A stretch of DNA of 54,866 bases, from NCBI RefSeq assembly GCF_041595635.1, contig NZ_JBFHJW010000023.1, positions 1 through 54,866 of the forward strand. Reading direction: 5' to 3'. The DNA comes from Labilibaculum sp041595635. GTDB taxonomy: Bacteria > Bacteroidota > Bacteroidia > Bacteroidales > Marinifilaceae. Each line of letters opens with the position of its first letter. Positions within the stretch are counted from its first letter, which is position 1. Shown here piece by piece: positions 41,201 through 54,866 of the stretch. A program made the translations under genes and the position numbers. Under the pieces are notes generated by a model. The model was not told the DNA's origin, did not search any database, and saw only the letters and a list, made by a program, of their open reading frames with translations.

Positions 41201-44200
41201 AAACAAATCACCCAAAGATTCTAATAAAACACTCAAAAATGGTTTTTTAAAGTCTTTTGCCGATTGTCCGCAATGAGAACAATATTCCCCACTTAAAGGA
41301 TTAGCGCAATTTGCACAAAAGCCATCAAAAATTACATCTTTAGGTTTGTGAAATTTCTTTAGAAGCTTCTTACATCTTTCTTTCATTATACCTGAGGGAG
41401 TTCTTCTTTTACTTTTTCTCTGATTTTGGCTTTTGTATCGCTAAAGTCGGAATTAAATAGATCAAACATCGTTTCAGAAACAATGGTCATTGGTTTGTAA
41501 AGAATACTAGCCTCTTTTTTCTCATCCGGAATGAATTCAAATTTACGATCCAGATAATCTACAAAATAAACAACAATACCAATAATTAGAACCCCTTTGA
41601 GCAAACCAAATACCATGCCTAATATTCTATTAAACATGCCTAATGCGATTGCCTCGATTAATGAATTAAGAAGCTTACCAATAACGTGTACCAAAAGAAC
41701 AATAACAACGAAGGTAAGTCCGAAAGAAATATATCCCATATATTCCGAATCATAATTGAATCGATCTCTTATGAATTGAGCTGTAAAATCGGAGAAGTGA
41801 ATCGCACCATAAATTCCAAATACCAAGGCAACTAATGTAGCCACTTCAAATATAAAACCATTCTTAAAACCCTTAACCATTGCCCAAAGCAGTGGAATTC
41901 CAATTATTACATCAATGATACTCATTTGCGATCTTTTTCTAATTTCAAACAATGCTCATCAAATATAAGTAAAAACTAACATAACCTAGGCATAATAAAT
42001 GCACAAGAGGCAATATTGAAACTAAAATTTCTTTATATTTAAGAACAGTAAACTTAATTGCTATGGCTTTAATAAACTCTCTTGTTAGCTGGTTAAATAC
42101 TAAAAGACTCTCTCAAATCGATTTTTTTAAAAATCATCCGATCGAGATTCAAAAGGAAACTCTTACCCAGCTGATTGAACAAGCTTCGAACACCGAATGG
42201 GGCAAAAAATACGACTTTAGGAGTATTCATAGTCTATCAACATTTAAGGAAAGGTTACCCATACAGACCTATGAAGATATTGAGATTTATATCCGTCGTC
42301 TGCGCAGGGGTGAACAAAATATTTTTTGGCCTTCCGAAATAAAATGGTTTGCCAAATCATCGGGCACAACCAATTCAAAAAGCAAATTTATTCCGGTTAG
42401 CAAAGAAGCCCTCGAAGATTGTCACTTTAGAGGTGGAAAAGATATTTTAGCCATTTACACAGACCTGTTTCCAGAAACCGGTATTTTAAAAGGCAAAGGT
42501 TTAACCTTGGGTGGAAGTCATCAAATCAACAACATCAACAACGATTCCTACTATGGTGATTTGTCCGCCATACTCATTCAAAATCTTCCTTTTTGGGCCG
42601 ATTTTATTCGAACTCCCGATACTTCAATTGTACTCATGGAGGAATGGGAGGAAAAAATGGAGAAAATGACAGAAGCAACCCTTGGCGAAAATGTAACGAG
42701 CCTTTCTGGTGTTCCTTCATGGTTTTTGGTTCTATTAAAGCACATTTTAAAAGTATCTGGCAAAAGTAACATTCTCGAGATATGGCCCAATCTTGAATTA
42801 TTTGTTCATGGTGGCGTTAATTTTTCTCCATACCGCGAACAGTTTAAGCAGCTTCTTCCATCTAAAGAGGTGAACTATTTAGAAACTTACAACGCCTCGG
42901 AAGGTTTTTTTGGCATTCAGAACAATCCTTTGGATGATTCCATGTTATTAATGTTAGATTATGGTATCTACTACGAATTCATTCCCATAGATTGTTTGGG
43001 TACTGATGAACCTAAGGCAATTAGTTTAGAAGATGTTAAACTTTACACCAATTATGCAATCCTTATTACTACCAATGGTGGTTTGTGGCGCTATCAGATT
43101 GGAGATACCGTTCAATTTACCTCAAAAGAACCTTTTAAGTTTAAAATTTCGGGCCGCACAAAACTCTTCATCAATGCCTTTGGCGAAGAATTGATTATAG
43201 ACAATGCTGAAAAAGCAATTCAAACGGCTTGTGTAAAAACAAATTCGGTGATTAAAGAATATACCGCGGCTCCAATTTTTATGGATTCGAATCGGAAAGG
43301 AAGTCACCAGTGGCTGATTGAATTTGAAAAATCACCACAGAATATAGATGAATTTACTTTTATTTTAGATAATGCCCTAATGAGTTTGAACTCGGACTAT
43401 GAAGCAAAAAGGTACAAAAATATTACCTTGGAAAAGCCGCTCATCAGCATTGCCAAAGCAGGTTTATTTTACCAATGGTTAAAAGAAAAAGGAAAGCTCG
43501 GAGGTCAAAATAAAGTTCCCCGACTTTCCAACAATAGAACTATTATAGAAGAACTACTAAAAATAAACAACTAGTTAGCATGTTTCAAATCCTTTTGTGC
43601 CTTTTCCTGCTATTTCCAAACGGAGAGAATATTCAGATCAACCAACCGCATGATTTTATTGCTGTAGATCATCTGGGCAATGTATTTGCAGTAAATAATT
43701 CGGAGCTAATCAAATTCAATCCACAAGGAGAGAAACAAAGTTCTTTTTCCAATTCAATGCTTGGTAGAATTTCTGATATCGACCTGAATAATCCGCTGCA
43801 AATTCTAATTTTTTATTCTGATTTTAATCAAATTCTATTTCTGGATCGAAATCTGGCCGAAATTGGTAATGCGATCGATCTTTATACCTACTCCGATAAT
43901 GAAACCGAATTGGTTTGCTCTTCGCCTAATGGCGGATTTTGGATCTACAACTCCAGCGACAAACAAAGCGTTCATATTTCGGATACAGGCAAAAAAGAAA
44001 ATCAGAGTCTATTTCTAAATTCTTTTTTTGAGGATGTGTTACCCACAAAAATGAAAGAGTACAACAGTAATTTATACCTTCTTTATCCGGAACAGGGTAT
44101 TTTACATTTGGATCAGAATGGACAATTCAAGAAAAAAAATTTCATTCCAGGCATACGCAATTTTGAAATCACTAAAAACACCCTTTTTTACACAACTGAA

Positions 44201-47200
44201 AAGGGTATTTTCTCGTGGAAATCATTAGAACTGGATGACAAATTACTTTTCCAGAGCAAAGAGTATGAAGGTGAGAAATTGATCCTAAAAAACAATAATT
44301 TGTACATTTTTAATAAAAAAACAATCACGATTAAAGCACTAAAGCTCTGATTAAAAATAAACTGCGTTTTTAGCGCATTATTTCCCAATTGAATTCCTGA
44401 AAAATATTCTTAATTTTAGTTGCCTTTTTTACACAAAGTAAACATAAATATGCACATTGCAGTCGCAGGAAATATTGGAGCTGGTAAAACTACGCTCGCA
44501 GGATTGTTAGCAAAACATTACGGATGGGAAGCTCATTTCGAGGATGTCGACGAAAATCCTTATCTAAATGACTTTTACGAAGACATGAAACGATGGTCGT
44601 TCGCGCTACAAATTCATTTTCTAAATAGTCGATTCAATCAGGTTTTGGCCTTACGAAAAACAGGGAAAGAAATCATTCAGGACAGAACCATTTATGAGGA
44701 TGCTTATATTTTTGCACCCAATTTGGAATCAATGAGTTTAATGCCTCGACGAGATTACGACAACTATTTGTCGCTATTCAATATCATGAGTTCCCTAATT
44801 CAACCACCCGATTTACTCATTTATTTGCGCGCCAGCATTCCAACCCTAGTTAGCCACATTCAGGAACGCGGTCGAGATTATGAGGAAACCATTCGTCTGG
44901 ATTACCTGAAACGCTTAAATGAACGTTATGAAGCTTGGATTTCTGGCTATTCAAATGGCAAATTACTGATTATTGATGTTGACAACATTAATTTTCTAAA
45001 AAATCCTAAAGACCTAAGCGAAGTCATCAATAAAATAGATGCTCAACTAAACGGTCTCTTTCAATAATCTGTTCGCATCTGTTTGAATAAATGTTAAAGT
45101 CTCGAACAGATCATTCAAAATCTATAATTTTATACTTATGCACATCGCGATAGCAGGAAATATTGGCTCTGGTAAAACCACCCTTACCGAACTACTTGCA
45201 AAACAATATGGTTGGGAAGCTCATTTTGAAGATGTGGATGAAAATCCCTATTTGAATGATTTTTACGATGACATGAAACGGTGGTCGTTCAATCTTCAAA
45301 TTTACTTTCTGAAAAGTAGGTTCAACCAAATCATGGAAATTCGAAAAGCAGGAAAAAATGTGATTCAAGATCGCACCATTTACGAAGACGCCATGATTTT
45401 TGCCCCCAACTTATATGATATGGGCTTGATGACTGAGCGTGATTTTAAAAACTACAACAACCTGTTCGAGTTGATGGGATCAATGATTCAGGCTCCTGAT
45501 CTTCTTATTTACTTGCGTTCATCGGTTCCAACTTTGGTGAATCAAATTCAAAAAAGAGGCCGAAATTACGAGGAAACCATCCGCTTGGATTATCTGAAAA
45601 ACTTAAATACCCGCTACGAAAACTGGATTCAGAATTATAATCGTGGAAAATTACTTATTGTAGATGCTGACAATATCGATTTTCTGGAAAATCATGAAGA
45701 CTTAAACAATATTGTTGATAAGGTAGAAGCACAGATTCATGGTTTATTCTAGGTTCTAATAATAGACTCACTGAAGCTAAATCCTAAAATGAAAAGGTTC
45801 CAAAACCGGTTTTCAGTTGCTAAAAGCGATAATATAAACCAACCGATATTTCAGGAAGAGCTATTTTATCGAATCCCAAATAATACTCGTAATCATCTCC
45901 ATCTTCATCTTGAGTAGTTATGTATCCCGAAAAATCAAGAATGTATGTATAACGAAGGTTCATATCAAAGGTCCAATTGTCCGACAAATGATAAAGGAAA
46001 CCAAGAATTGGAGTCAGGCCCATTTTATTTTCCTTGAGAGTGTTTTTGGTTTCATCGGAAGAATTGACCGACATAAACTCTATCACATTCCGATATTGAA
46101 AATAGCCCAAAGCCCCGGAAATATAGGGCCTAAAATCGCGATCCCAGGTATCAAAAAAGTAGGATGCTTTTACTTGAGCTGAAAACAGGTAATATTTCAC
46201 ATCATAAGCTGAAGCATAACCTACATCCCAGATATCGCTTTGTCCGAATAAACTACATCCTAATTCGGCTCCTACAGCCACTTTTCTACTTAACATCCGT
46301 AAACCATTCAAACGAAAAACGGGTCCAGACTTAGCATAGTCGCCAAAATCCCCCGTGGGATGTTGATAACCAACCGAAGCTCCTAACATCCAGGTTTTAT
46401 CTTCGTAAAATTGAGCTTTTGCCAAGTAAGAAAGGCACACAAGGCCAATGAAAAATAGAATAATTCGTTTCATTCCGCTACTATTTTATTAGCAAATTTA
46501 TCAACAAAAATACTTGAAAAGGGAACTTTATCAATTCTCTCTTCAAGTATAAATTGAGTATCTCTATTTGATTACTTTTAGTTCTTTTCCAACTTTAATA
46601 AAAGCGGCAAGGGCTTTATCCAAATGTTCTTTGGTATGAGCTGCCGAAAGCTGAATCCGGATTCTTGCCTGTCCTTTCGCCACCACTGGATAATAAAATC
46701 CAATTACATAAATGCCTTCCTCCAATAATTTGGCTGCAAATTGTTGCGACAAAACTGCGTCGTATAACATCAAGGCATTGATAGCCGAATCGGAAGGCTT
46801 TACATCAAAACCTGCCGCAACGAGTCTTTCTCTAAAATAGCAAGCATTGGCAATTACTTTGTCTCTTAATTCCGTAGACTCGCTTAGCATATCAAAAACG
46901 GCGATAGAAGCACCTACAATCACCGGAGAAAGCGAATTTGAGAATAAATAAGGACGAGAACGCTGACGCAACATTTCAATGATCTCAGCCTTTCCTGTTG
47001 TGAATCCACCCAGTGCTCCACCCAGTGCTTTCCCCAAAGTACTTGTGATAATGTCTACACGATCCATGCAATGATGATATTCATGCGTTCCTCGACCTGT
47101 ATCGCCAATAAAACCAGAGGCATGACTATCATCCACCATCACCAATGCGTTGTATTTGTCAGCTAAATCGCAAATCTCGTTTAATTTGGCAATATCACCA

Positions 47201-50200
47201 TCCATTGAAAAAACACCATCGGTAACAATAATTCGAAAACGCTGTGCCTGTGATATTTTTAACTGATCCTCCAAATCAGCCATGTCTGCATGTTTGTAGC
47301 GGAATCTGGCTGCCTTACACAAACGAACGCCATCAATAATCGAAGCATGATTCAGTTCATCGGATATGATGGCATCGTCCTTGCCAAACAAGGGCTCAAA
47401 AACACCACCATTTGCATCAAAAGCAGCAGCATACAGAATTGTATCTTCCATACCAAAGAAAGTAGCAATTTTTTGCTCCAACTCTTTGTGAATATCTGTT
47501 GTTCCACAAATAAAACGTACCGACGACATTCCATAGCCATGAGATTTTAAAGCCTTAGCAGCTCCCTCCATCACACGCACATCAGACGATAATCCCAAAT
47601 AATTATTCGCACAAAAATTCAATACAGATTCTCCTGTATTCACTTTAATTTCTGCACCTTGTGGCGATGTAATAATTCTTTCATTTTTATACAAACCGGC
47701 ATCTTTAATGGATTGAATTTCCTCTGCCAAATATTCTTTGAATTTTCCGTACATGAGTGTTTGTTAGTTTAAGTGTGTTTATTGCTTGAAATTTTGTGTG
47801 TTTCTCAGTCAAAATTACAATAAAATTTCGCTTCATTGATTTTCAAAATCTGTTTTTTTATTCCTTTTACAACAGTGAAATACTCTTATCGGATAAAAAA
47901 TCATTTTTTCCATCGTATTTCTCTCCAAAAACTCAAAGCTTGAAAAACAAAGAGATAGCCGTTCTCACTGCTCCTTTAAGCTTGTTCTTGCCTTCGTAAA
48001 ATCATTTTTTTTGAAAAAATATTGAAACACCTGTTGTATTATTGAACAAATCCTATTAGTTTTGCATCGCAATTTTCCTCTAGAAAGTGCGTCAAACGTA
48101 CCCTTTAGAAGAATTTTGGAATAACATTCCTTCTTAGCTCAGTTGGTTAGAGCATCTGACTGTTAATCAGAGGGTCCTAGGTTCAAGTCCTAGAGAGGGA
48201 GCAAAAAGCCATCCATAACGGGTGGCTTTTTTTGCGTTCTGATTTTTTATTTTCTACGATAATAACATTCTCCTTCATAATTTTCGTTTAATTTTGTTTC
48301 AACAGAAATTTACACGACTTGAAACAATCTAGCTTCTTTACCTTGATGTGCCTAACTTTATTCCTGATAAGTCCTCTGCGTGGATATTCTCAAGAAAACA
48401 TTGACAGCACCCTACTTACTAAAAATAAAAAACTTAACCCTGGTTTGGGAAAAAAAGTCTTCAGCTCCAAAAATTTATTGATTTTTGGAGGCTTACTCGG
48501 AAGCTCCTTTCTTCTCGACGAATGGTCGAACAAACGCTTACAAGAAAATCAAAATTCATTCCTCGATTCCTATACTGATCTATTTACTGCATTTGGCGAA
48601 AAAAAATACATCGCTCCTGCCACTATAGCCACTTGGGCACTTGGAACAGCCATTAAAGATGAGCGTTTATCGAGTACTGCCCTTAAATCAGCGAAAGCGC
48701 TAGTAACAGGTGCTTTACTAACCGAAAGCATTAAAATGGTAGCTGTACGATCGCGACCTGACATGAACCGCGGAAATATGCACTTCGACGCCTTTGGTGG
48801 CAATAACAACGATACCAAATCATTTCCTTCGGGACATGCATTCCTTAGCTGGGCGGTATTCACCCCATTTGCCGAAGAGTACAGCAAATGGATCTACCTT
48901 GTGCCTGCCTCGGTAAGCTTCAGCAGAATGTATCGAAATAGACATTGGTTATCAGATGTTGTTTTAGGAGGAGGAATTGGCTACTTTGCAGGTCTATACT
49001 TTCACAAACGAGAAAATCAACGAATCCTATTCAATGGGAATGGAATTGTCATTAAATTTTAAGCAGACAACCAAAAATTCAAAATATGAATATCTCAGCA
49101 GTCTTTAAAAAATTCCCCAAGACCTTTTGGGTTGCCAATACAATCGAACTATTCGAACGTTGGGCATGGTATGGTTTTTTTATGCTATTTGCGAACTACT
49201 TAACGGGATCTTCTGATGCTGGAGGACTTGAATTTACACAGGCACAAAAGGGAATATTAATGGGCGTTGGTACAGGAATTCTCTATTTCCTTCCCGTAAT
49301 TACCGGATCGATTGCCGATAAATATGGCTACAAAAAGGTTCTTTTTATTGCCTTCGTAATTTACACCTCAGCATTTATTCTTCTTCCCTTATTCGATACT
49401 TTCACAGGTGTTTTTATCATGTATCTGTATTTGGCCCTTGGAGCTGCCCTCTTTAAACCCGTCATATCTGCAACCATAGCCAAAACCACCACCGACGAAA
49501 CAGCCTCCATCGGATTTGGTATTTTCTACCTGATGGTGAACGTAGGTGCTTTCTTTGGTCCTATGGTAACTTTACTATTCAAACACTCCTCTTACAATTT
49601 GGTTTTTTACATCTCGGCAGGAATCGTTGCTCTTAACTTTATTCTACTCCTTTTCTACAAGGAACCCGACCGTAAACCCAATACCGATAGCCTAAAAACC
49701 TCAATTCTAAATGTGTTCAAGAATATCGGATTAGTGGTTGTCGACCTAAAGTTCATGCTCTTTTTACTCATTGTTGCAGGTTTCTGGACCATGTACAACC
49801 AACTTTTCTTCACGCTTCCAGTATTTATTGCGCAATGGGTCGACACATCGATTCTTTTCGATTATTTCCAAAGCAATATCCCCTTCTTCAGTGAAAATTA
49901 TGGTACTCCAAGTGGACAAATGGAAGCCGAATTCATCGTTAATTTCGATGCCCTATTCATCATCATCTTCCAACTTATTGTTTCCACCATTGTAATGAAA
50001 TGGAAGCCTCTTAAAACCATGATGACAGGATTCTTGGTTTGTGCTATAGGGATGTCGTTGACTCTTTTTACCCAAAATGTACTTTTTACTTTCGCTGCAA
50101 TCTATATTTTTGCAATTGGAGAAATGGCTGGTTCGCCGAAAATTACCGAATACATTGGTCGAATTGCTCCTGCCGATAAAAAAGCTCTTTATATGGGCTA

Positions 50201-53200
50201 CTCCTTTATTCCTGTATTTTTGGGGAATGTATTTGCCGGTATTATTTCGGGTAGCGTTTACCAGGATATGTCGGACAAAACAGTTTTCGTAAAGCAGGAA
50301 GTCGCTAAAAGAGGTCTGGAAATTTCAGCAAACCTATCGCAAAACGAATACTTTAACCAGGCTGCTCAGTCGATGAATATGAAACCTCAGGAGTTAACCA
50401 ACTACCTTTGGAACAGCTACAATCCATCCAAAATATGGTACGTAATTTTAACCATAGGACTATGCGCCGTAATTGCACTTTTCTTTTACGATAAATTCAT
50501 CATGAATAAAAAAAAATAAGTTGACCCTTACTATCTAATAAAAATCAGTAATTCTTGAGATGTAAGTAGTTTAAAATAAATTAATCCCGTTTAAACGGGA
50601 TTTTTTTTTGTAATCAATCAAAATCTAGTAGATTATCAAGGACTTCTGCATTATATTTTATAATTTGCACACCAATTAAATCACTTTTACTGTTTTATTC
50701 CGTATACATTAAAAGTACTCAATTAGTAGCATGATACTCAGCCTAATTAACATCACTTTAAGGCAAAATATATGATAAAAACTCTACACGTAAAAATTTT
50801 ATTTTTCCTCTCAGTTTTCGCAGCTTTTGCTTTCTCGGCAAAGGCTCAAACTACCACTGAAGAATACTACCTGAACGCTACTGGAAAAACTGGCGGAGAG
50901 TTAAAAACAGCCCTTCACTATATCATTCACGATCATACTGAACTTCCGTATACCTCAAGTGATTATGACGTTTGGGATGCACTTAAAGAAACGGATGAAG
51001 ATCCTGACAATACAGACAATGTACTTCTGATATATACCAATAGAAGTGAACCGAAAGCAAATCAGGATACTGGTTCTGGTGATGATGATGCTTGGAATAG
51101 GGAACATATTTGGGCAAAATCTCACGGCGATTTTGGTACCGAGGAAGGTGCTGGTACGGATATTCACCACTTACGTGCATGCGACAGAAGTGTAAATAGT
51201 GACCGTAGCAATCTATTTTTCGACGAAGGAGGAGTAGCTCATAGCGAAGCTACTGAATGTTATTACGATAATGATTCCTGGGAACCACGCGATGCTGTAA
51301 AAGGAGATATCGCAAGAATGATCTTTTACATGGCAGTTTGCTATGAAGGAGAAGATGGTGATCCTGATTTAGAGATGACTAACGACATGACCTACAGTAA
51401 AGACAATTATACGGAACCATATTTCGGAAAGCTATCCACACTCATCGCCTGGAATACAGAAGATCCAGTTGATTCTACTGAAATAATTCGCAATGAAAAA
51501 GTATATGCCATACAAGGAAACAGAAATCCATTTATTGATCACTCAGAATGGGTAGATAGTATTTGGGTAGAAACAGACAGTAACGCGCCGATGATTGCCA
51601 GCTTATCGCCTGAAAATGCATCTGTATCGGTTTCACTAACAGCCGATTTAAGCATTAGCTTTACGGAAGAAATACTTGTAGGTACTGGAAATATCAATAT
51701 TCTACGATACAGCGATGATTCCGTTTTGGAATCAATAGATGTTACAGGAGATCAAATCAGTATCACCAACAATACAGTAACTATTGATCTAGAAAATAGC
51801 CTGGAAGAAGAAACTCAATACTACATTCAGATTGATTCAGGAGCTTTTACCGATAGCGCGTCGAATGTATTCGACGGGATCTCAGACAATACGATCTGGA
51901 CATTTACAAGTACTGCAACACCTCCAAGTATTGTATCTACAAATCCGGAAAACGGAAGTAAATCTATTTCTATCGACACAAATTTAGCAATATCATTTAG
52001 CGAAGTGGTAGCTGCTGGAAGCGGAAATATCTCCATTTATCAGTACGCCGATAATGCCTTATTTGAAAGTATAAATATTGCTAGTACGAATGTTACTTTT
52101 TCGAACGATACTGTTTACATCAATCCTGAAAATTCATTTGATAGAGGAACAAAATACTATGTGACCATAGATAGTGCAGCCATTACCGATACCTCTTTGA
52201 ACGCATTTGAAGGAATAGAAAGTAGTTCCAGCTGGAACTTCACTACGATTTATCCCGCTCCGCTAATTGTAGAACTTTTCCCCACAAACAACAGTACTAA
52301 TGTTGCTTTTGATACCGATTTAGAAATTACTTTTGATCAAGAAATAGAAGCTGGAAACGGATACATATCCATCTACAACGACGGTATTGAAATAATGAGT
52401 ATGTTAGCATCAGTAGCAGCCACTTTCAACGGAGAAATGGTTACAATAGAATTATCAGAAGATTTAGAATCAAACACTGATTACTATGTTCTTATTGATG
52501 AAGATGCTTTTGTTAATTCAGAGGGAGTTGCATTCGCAGGAATAAGTTCTTCAAGTGAATGGTCGTTTACTAGCGAAACAGCTACAGGAATAGAAGATGT
52601 ATATAGTAACAATGGAGATGCACCTTCATTCTACCCTAATCCGGCAAGAACAGAAATCTACCTGACTAATATGGATAATGTTGAATCAATGCATATTACC
52701 AACTTAACCGGACGCCGTATTCTTGAATTACTATCACCAGACTCAAGTATTTCTGTTAGCGATTTACCCAAAGGAATTTATTTTGTGACTTTCGTTTCAA
52801 CGAGTGGTAGTTCCATTACCAAGAAACTTTTAAAGCAGTAAAATACATTTATTACTACATATAAAAGACTGAACTCAAATTGGGCTCAGTCTTTTTTTAT
52901 TCATCAAAATTTCCTCTTTAAGAAAACTAATACCAAGCAGTAATATAAAATACTAAGGCAAGAAAGCAATCCTTTTCTCTACTAGCTTAATCTGTTATAA
53001 TCTTAGTATAAATAAAGCCTAAGACCAGATAAATAGATTCTGCCAATACTTCTCCCATACACTAATTTATTATTGCTTACAAGTCAATAATATCATTAAA
53101 AACACAGTTTAGAACTATACCGAAGGCTAAAATATTCTTTTGCTGATGTCAAAATGATTTCCAATCGATTTAATACGAATGAATTTATTTTAAGCTGATC

Positions 53201-54866
53201 ATACAACGAGCCAATTATAGCACAAAAAAAGGCTGAACCCGATGTGGGTTCAGCCTTCAATTTTATTTAAATATACTTTTATTCTGCTGTTGGACCTACA
53301 ACATATTCGAATGTAGAAGGATTAGAAGAACCAGTACCTGTTTCAGTACACTGGAAAGTAATGTTATAGTTGGTATTTGAACCATCGTAAGTTTCGAAAG
53401 TAATTACGTAGTTAATATCAACACCATCAACCTGAGCCGAAGCTGTAGGGAACTTAAGAGGCAACCAAACACCGATTGCTTCAGTTACTGCTTCTTGCCA
53501 AGTATCAAATACTTCATCATTCCAATATCCTGAAGAAATACTGAAGTTTTCGTAGTAAGCACCAGCACCATAGTAGTAATCAGCTGTACCATAACTATCG
53601 ATATAATCAGAACCAAAATTATCAGAAACATAGTCTACAATAATTTGGTAATCGTCTCCAGTAAATGTATAAAGAACCGAAGGATCGAAAACCCAACCTG
53701 TAGTAGAATAGATATATTGGTCTGTTTTAGTAGTAGAAGATTCGTAAGCAGTCCAAACCCCATCAGTTTTTGTATACTGAGTAGCACTTCTTGTAACTAC
53801 ATCATCATCTAAATACTTAAATGTAACACAATAGATTTCTTCATCAGAAGCATAAGGATATGTTTGCTCTAAGAAAGTAGCAATTAGATCTGCATCGTCT
53901 TCCTCATCAAAATACTCCTCAAAACCCATTTCTTCATAATCAGCATCAACAAGATCGTACTGAGTTACTCCAGACGGAACTTCAATACCAGATTCGTAAA
54001 CACTCCAAGTAGAACCATCAAAAGAAAAGTAGCTGGTTAAAGTCGAAGATTCCGATCCATCGTAGTAATCGTAAGTAATATCTACAAGATCGTTAGCTAC
54101 AGCATCAGGGTACTTTGTAGCTAAGAAATCTGGTAAGAAATCCTCAATAGCCACATCGTAGGCAAAATTATTATACTCTCCAGGCTCATCCTTATCTGTT
54201 CCCATGCTATCGTAATCGTCATCAGTCAAGGTATAAGAATCTAAAGCTGCATTTGCCCACACACTTCCATCGTAAGCCCAATATTGAGAAACGTTAGAAG
54301 TTGTATAATCTGAATAATATTTATAGTTTACCTCTACAGTGTATCCGCTTTCAGCATCAGTATAAACAGTAGCCAAAAAATCTGGCAAGTAGTCTTCAGG
54401 AAGAATATTGTAAGCAAAGTTATTGTAATAACCTGGCTCGCCATAAGAGGTTCCCATAGAATCGTAGTCATCATCTGTAAGCTGGAAGTAATTCAAATCC
54501 TCGTAGTCGTAGATATAATCCAATCCACCTAAATAGTAATCGTAAGTGATGTTCACATCCGACCCTGCATCAAGCACAGCAAATTTAGTTTCAATAAAGT
54601 CTACCAGGTAATCAGCAGGATCAATAGAACTTGAAAAATTGTCATATTTTCCAGGCTCACCATATTCCTCACCCATGGAATCGTAATCGTCCTCGGTTAA
54701 GGTATAAGTAAGACTTTGTACGTAGTCACTTACACCCGCTTCTTCTAATTCATCATACGTATCTTCCATCGTATCACAGCCAGCAAAAATAAATGCCAAA
54801 AGCGATAACATATATATAATTTTTTTCATCGTATCTTATTTTTTGGTTTTAAAATGACTGATTAAA

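Overview
The window is chromosomal DNA of a Bacteroidota bacterium. Supporting signs are AT-rich composition, weak or absent Shine-Dalgarno sequences, TAnnTTTG-type -7 promoter elements in front of the tRNA genes, a type IX secretion sorting domain, lipoproteins whose Cys is followed by acidic residues, and families largely confined to this phylum (DUF2723/GT117, DUF6427, DUF3667, the bacterial GH3-like adenylating protein). The gene mix would fit a marine member of Marinilabiliales/Bacteroidales, but nothing here proves the genus. I see no phage, insertion sequence, CRISPR array or rRNA.

Layout. 1-758 is non-coding, with a perfect 34-bp palindrome, three copies of a 9-mer and a terminator. 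759-4065 (minus) is a cell-envelope cluster: a helical lipoprotein, two L,D-transpeptidases, and a third protein that looks like an L,D-transpeptidase whose catalytic His and Cys are both replaced by Glu. A sigma factor is divergent from it. 5340-11221 holds a cation-chloride-cotransporter-like permease, a YbhN-type membrane protein and a propeller/DUF4114 lipoprotein. 11516-21018 (minus) holds a DUF6427 membrane protein, purD, a NodB deacetylase and two paralogous GT117 membrane glycosyltransferases. 21184-21907 holds two identical tRNA-Gln genes flanking a small gene. 21938-28287 is a run of mostly single genes: acylphosphatase, radical SAM protein, GH43 enzyme, flavin-binding protein, a possible 50-residue protein, a secreted protein and dGTPase.

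28705-34614 (plus) is a five-gene MacAB-TolC-like efflux operon with two different permeases. 34841-37055 holds tsaB, a DUF3108 protein and efp; then come a SpoIIE-type phosphatase, a small lipoprotein, tyrS, a DUF3667 protein coupled to a CvpA-like protein, a GH3-like enzyme with a secreted partner, two tandem deoxynucleoside kinases, an outer-membrane barrel protein, kbl, tRNA-Asn, a PAP2 phosphatase and a POT-family transporter. The right end carries a T9SS-exported endonuclease I with three Ig-like domains and a very acidic five-repeat lipoprotein.

The part most likely to be undescribed is the envelope cluster at 759-4065. The lipoprotein and the first L,D-transpeptidase appear to share the same helical domain, the lipoprotein ends in a Lys/Arg-rich tail, and a probable pseudo-transpeptidase closes the operon. 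This suggests a Braun-lipoprotein-like tether or a regulated peptidoglycan cross-linking module. All functional statements come from reading motifs by eye; no searches were run.
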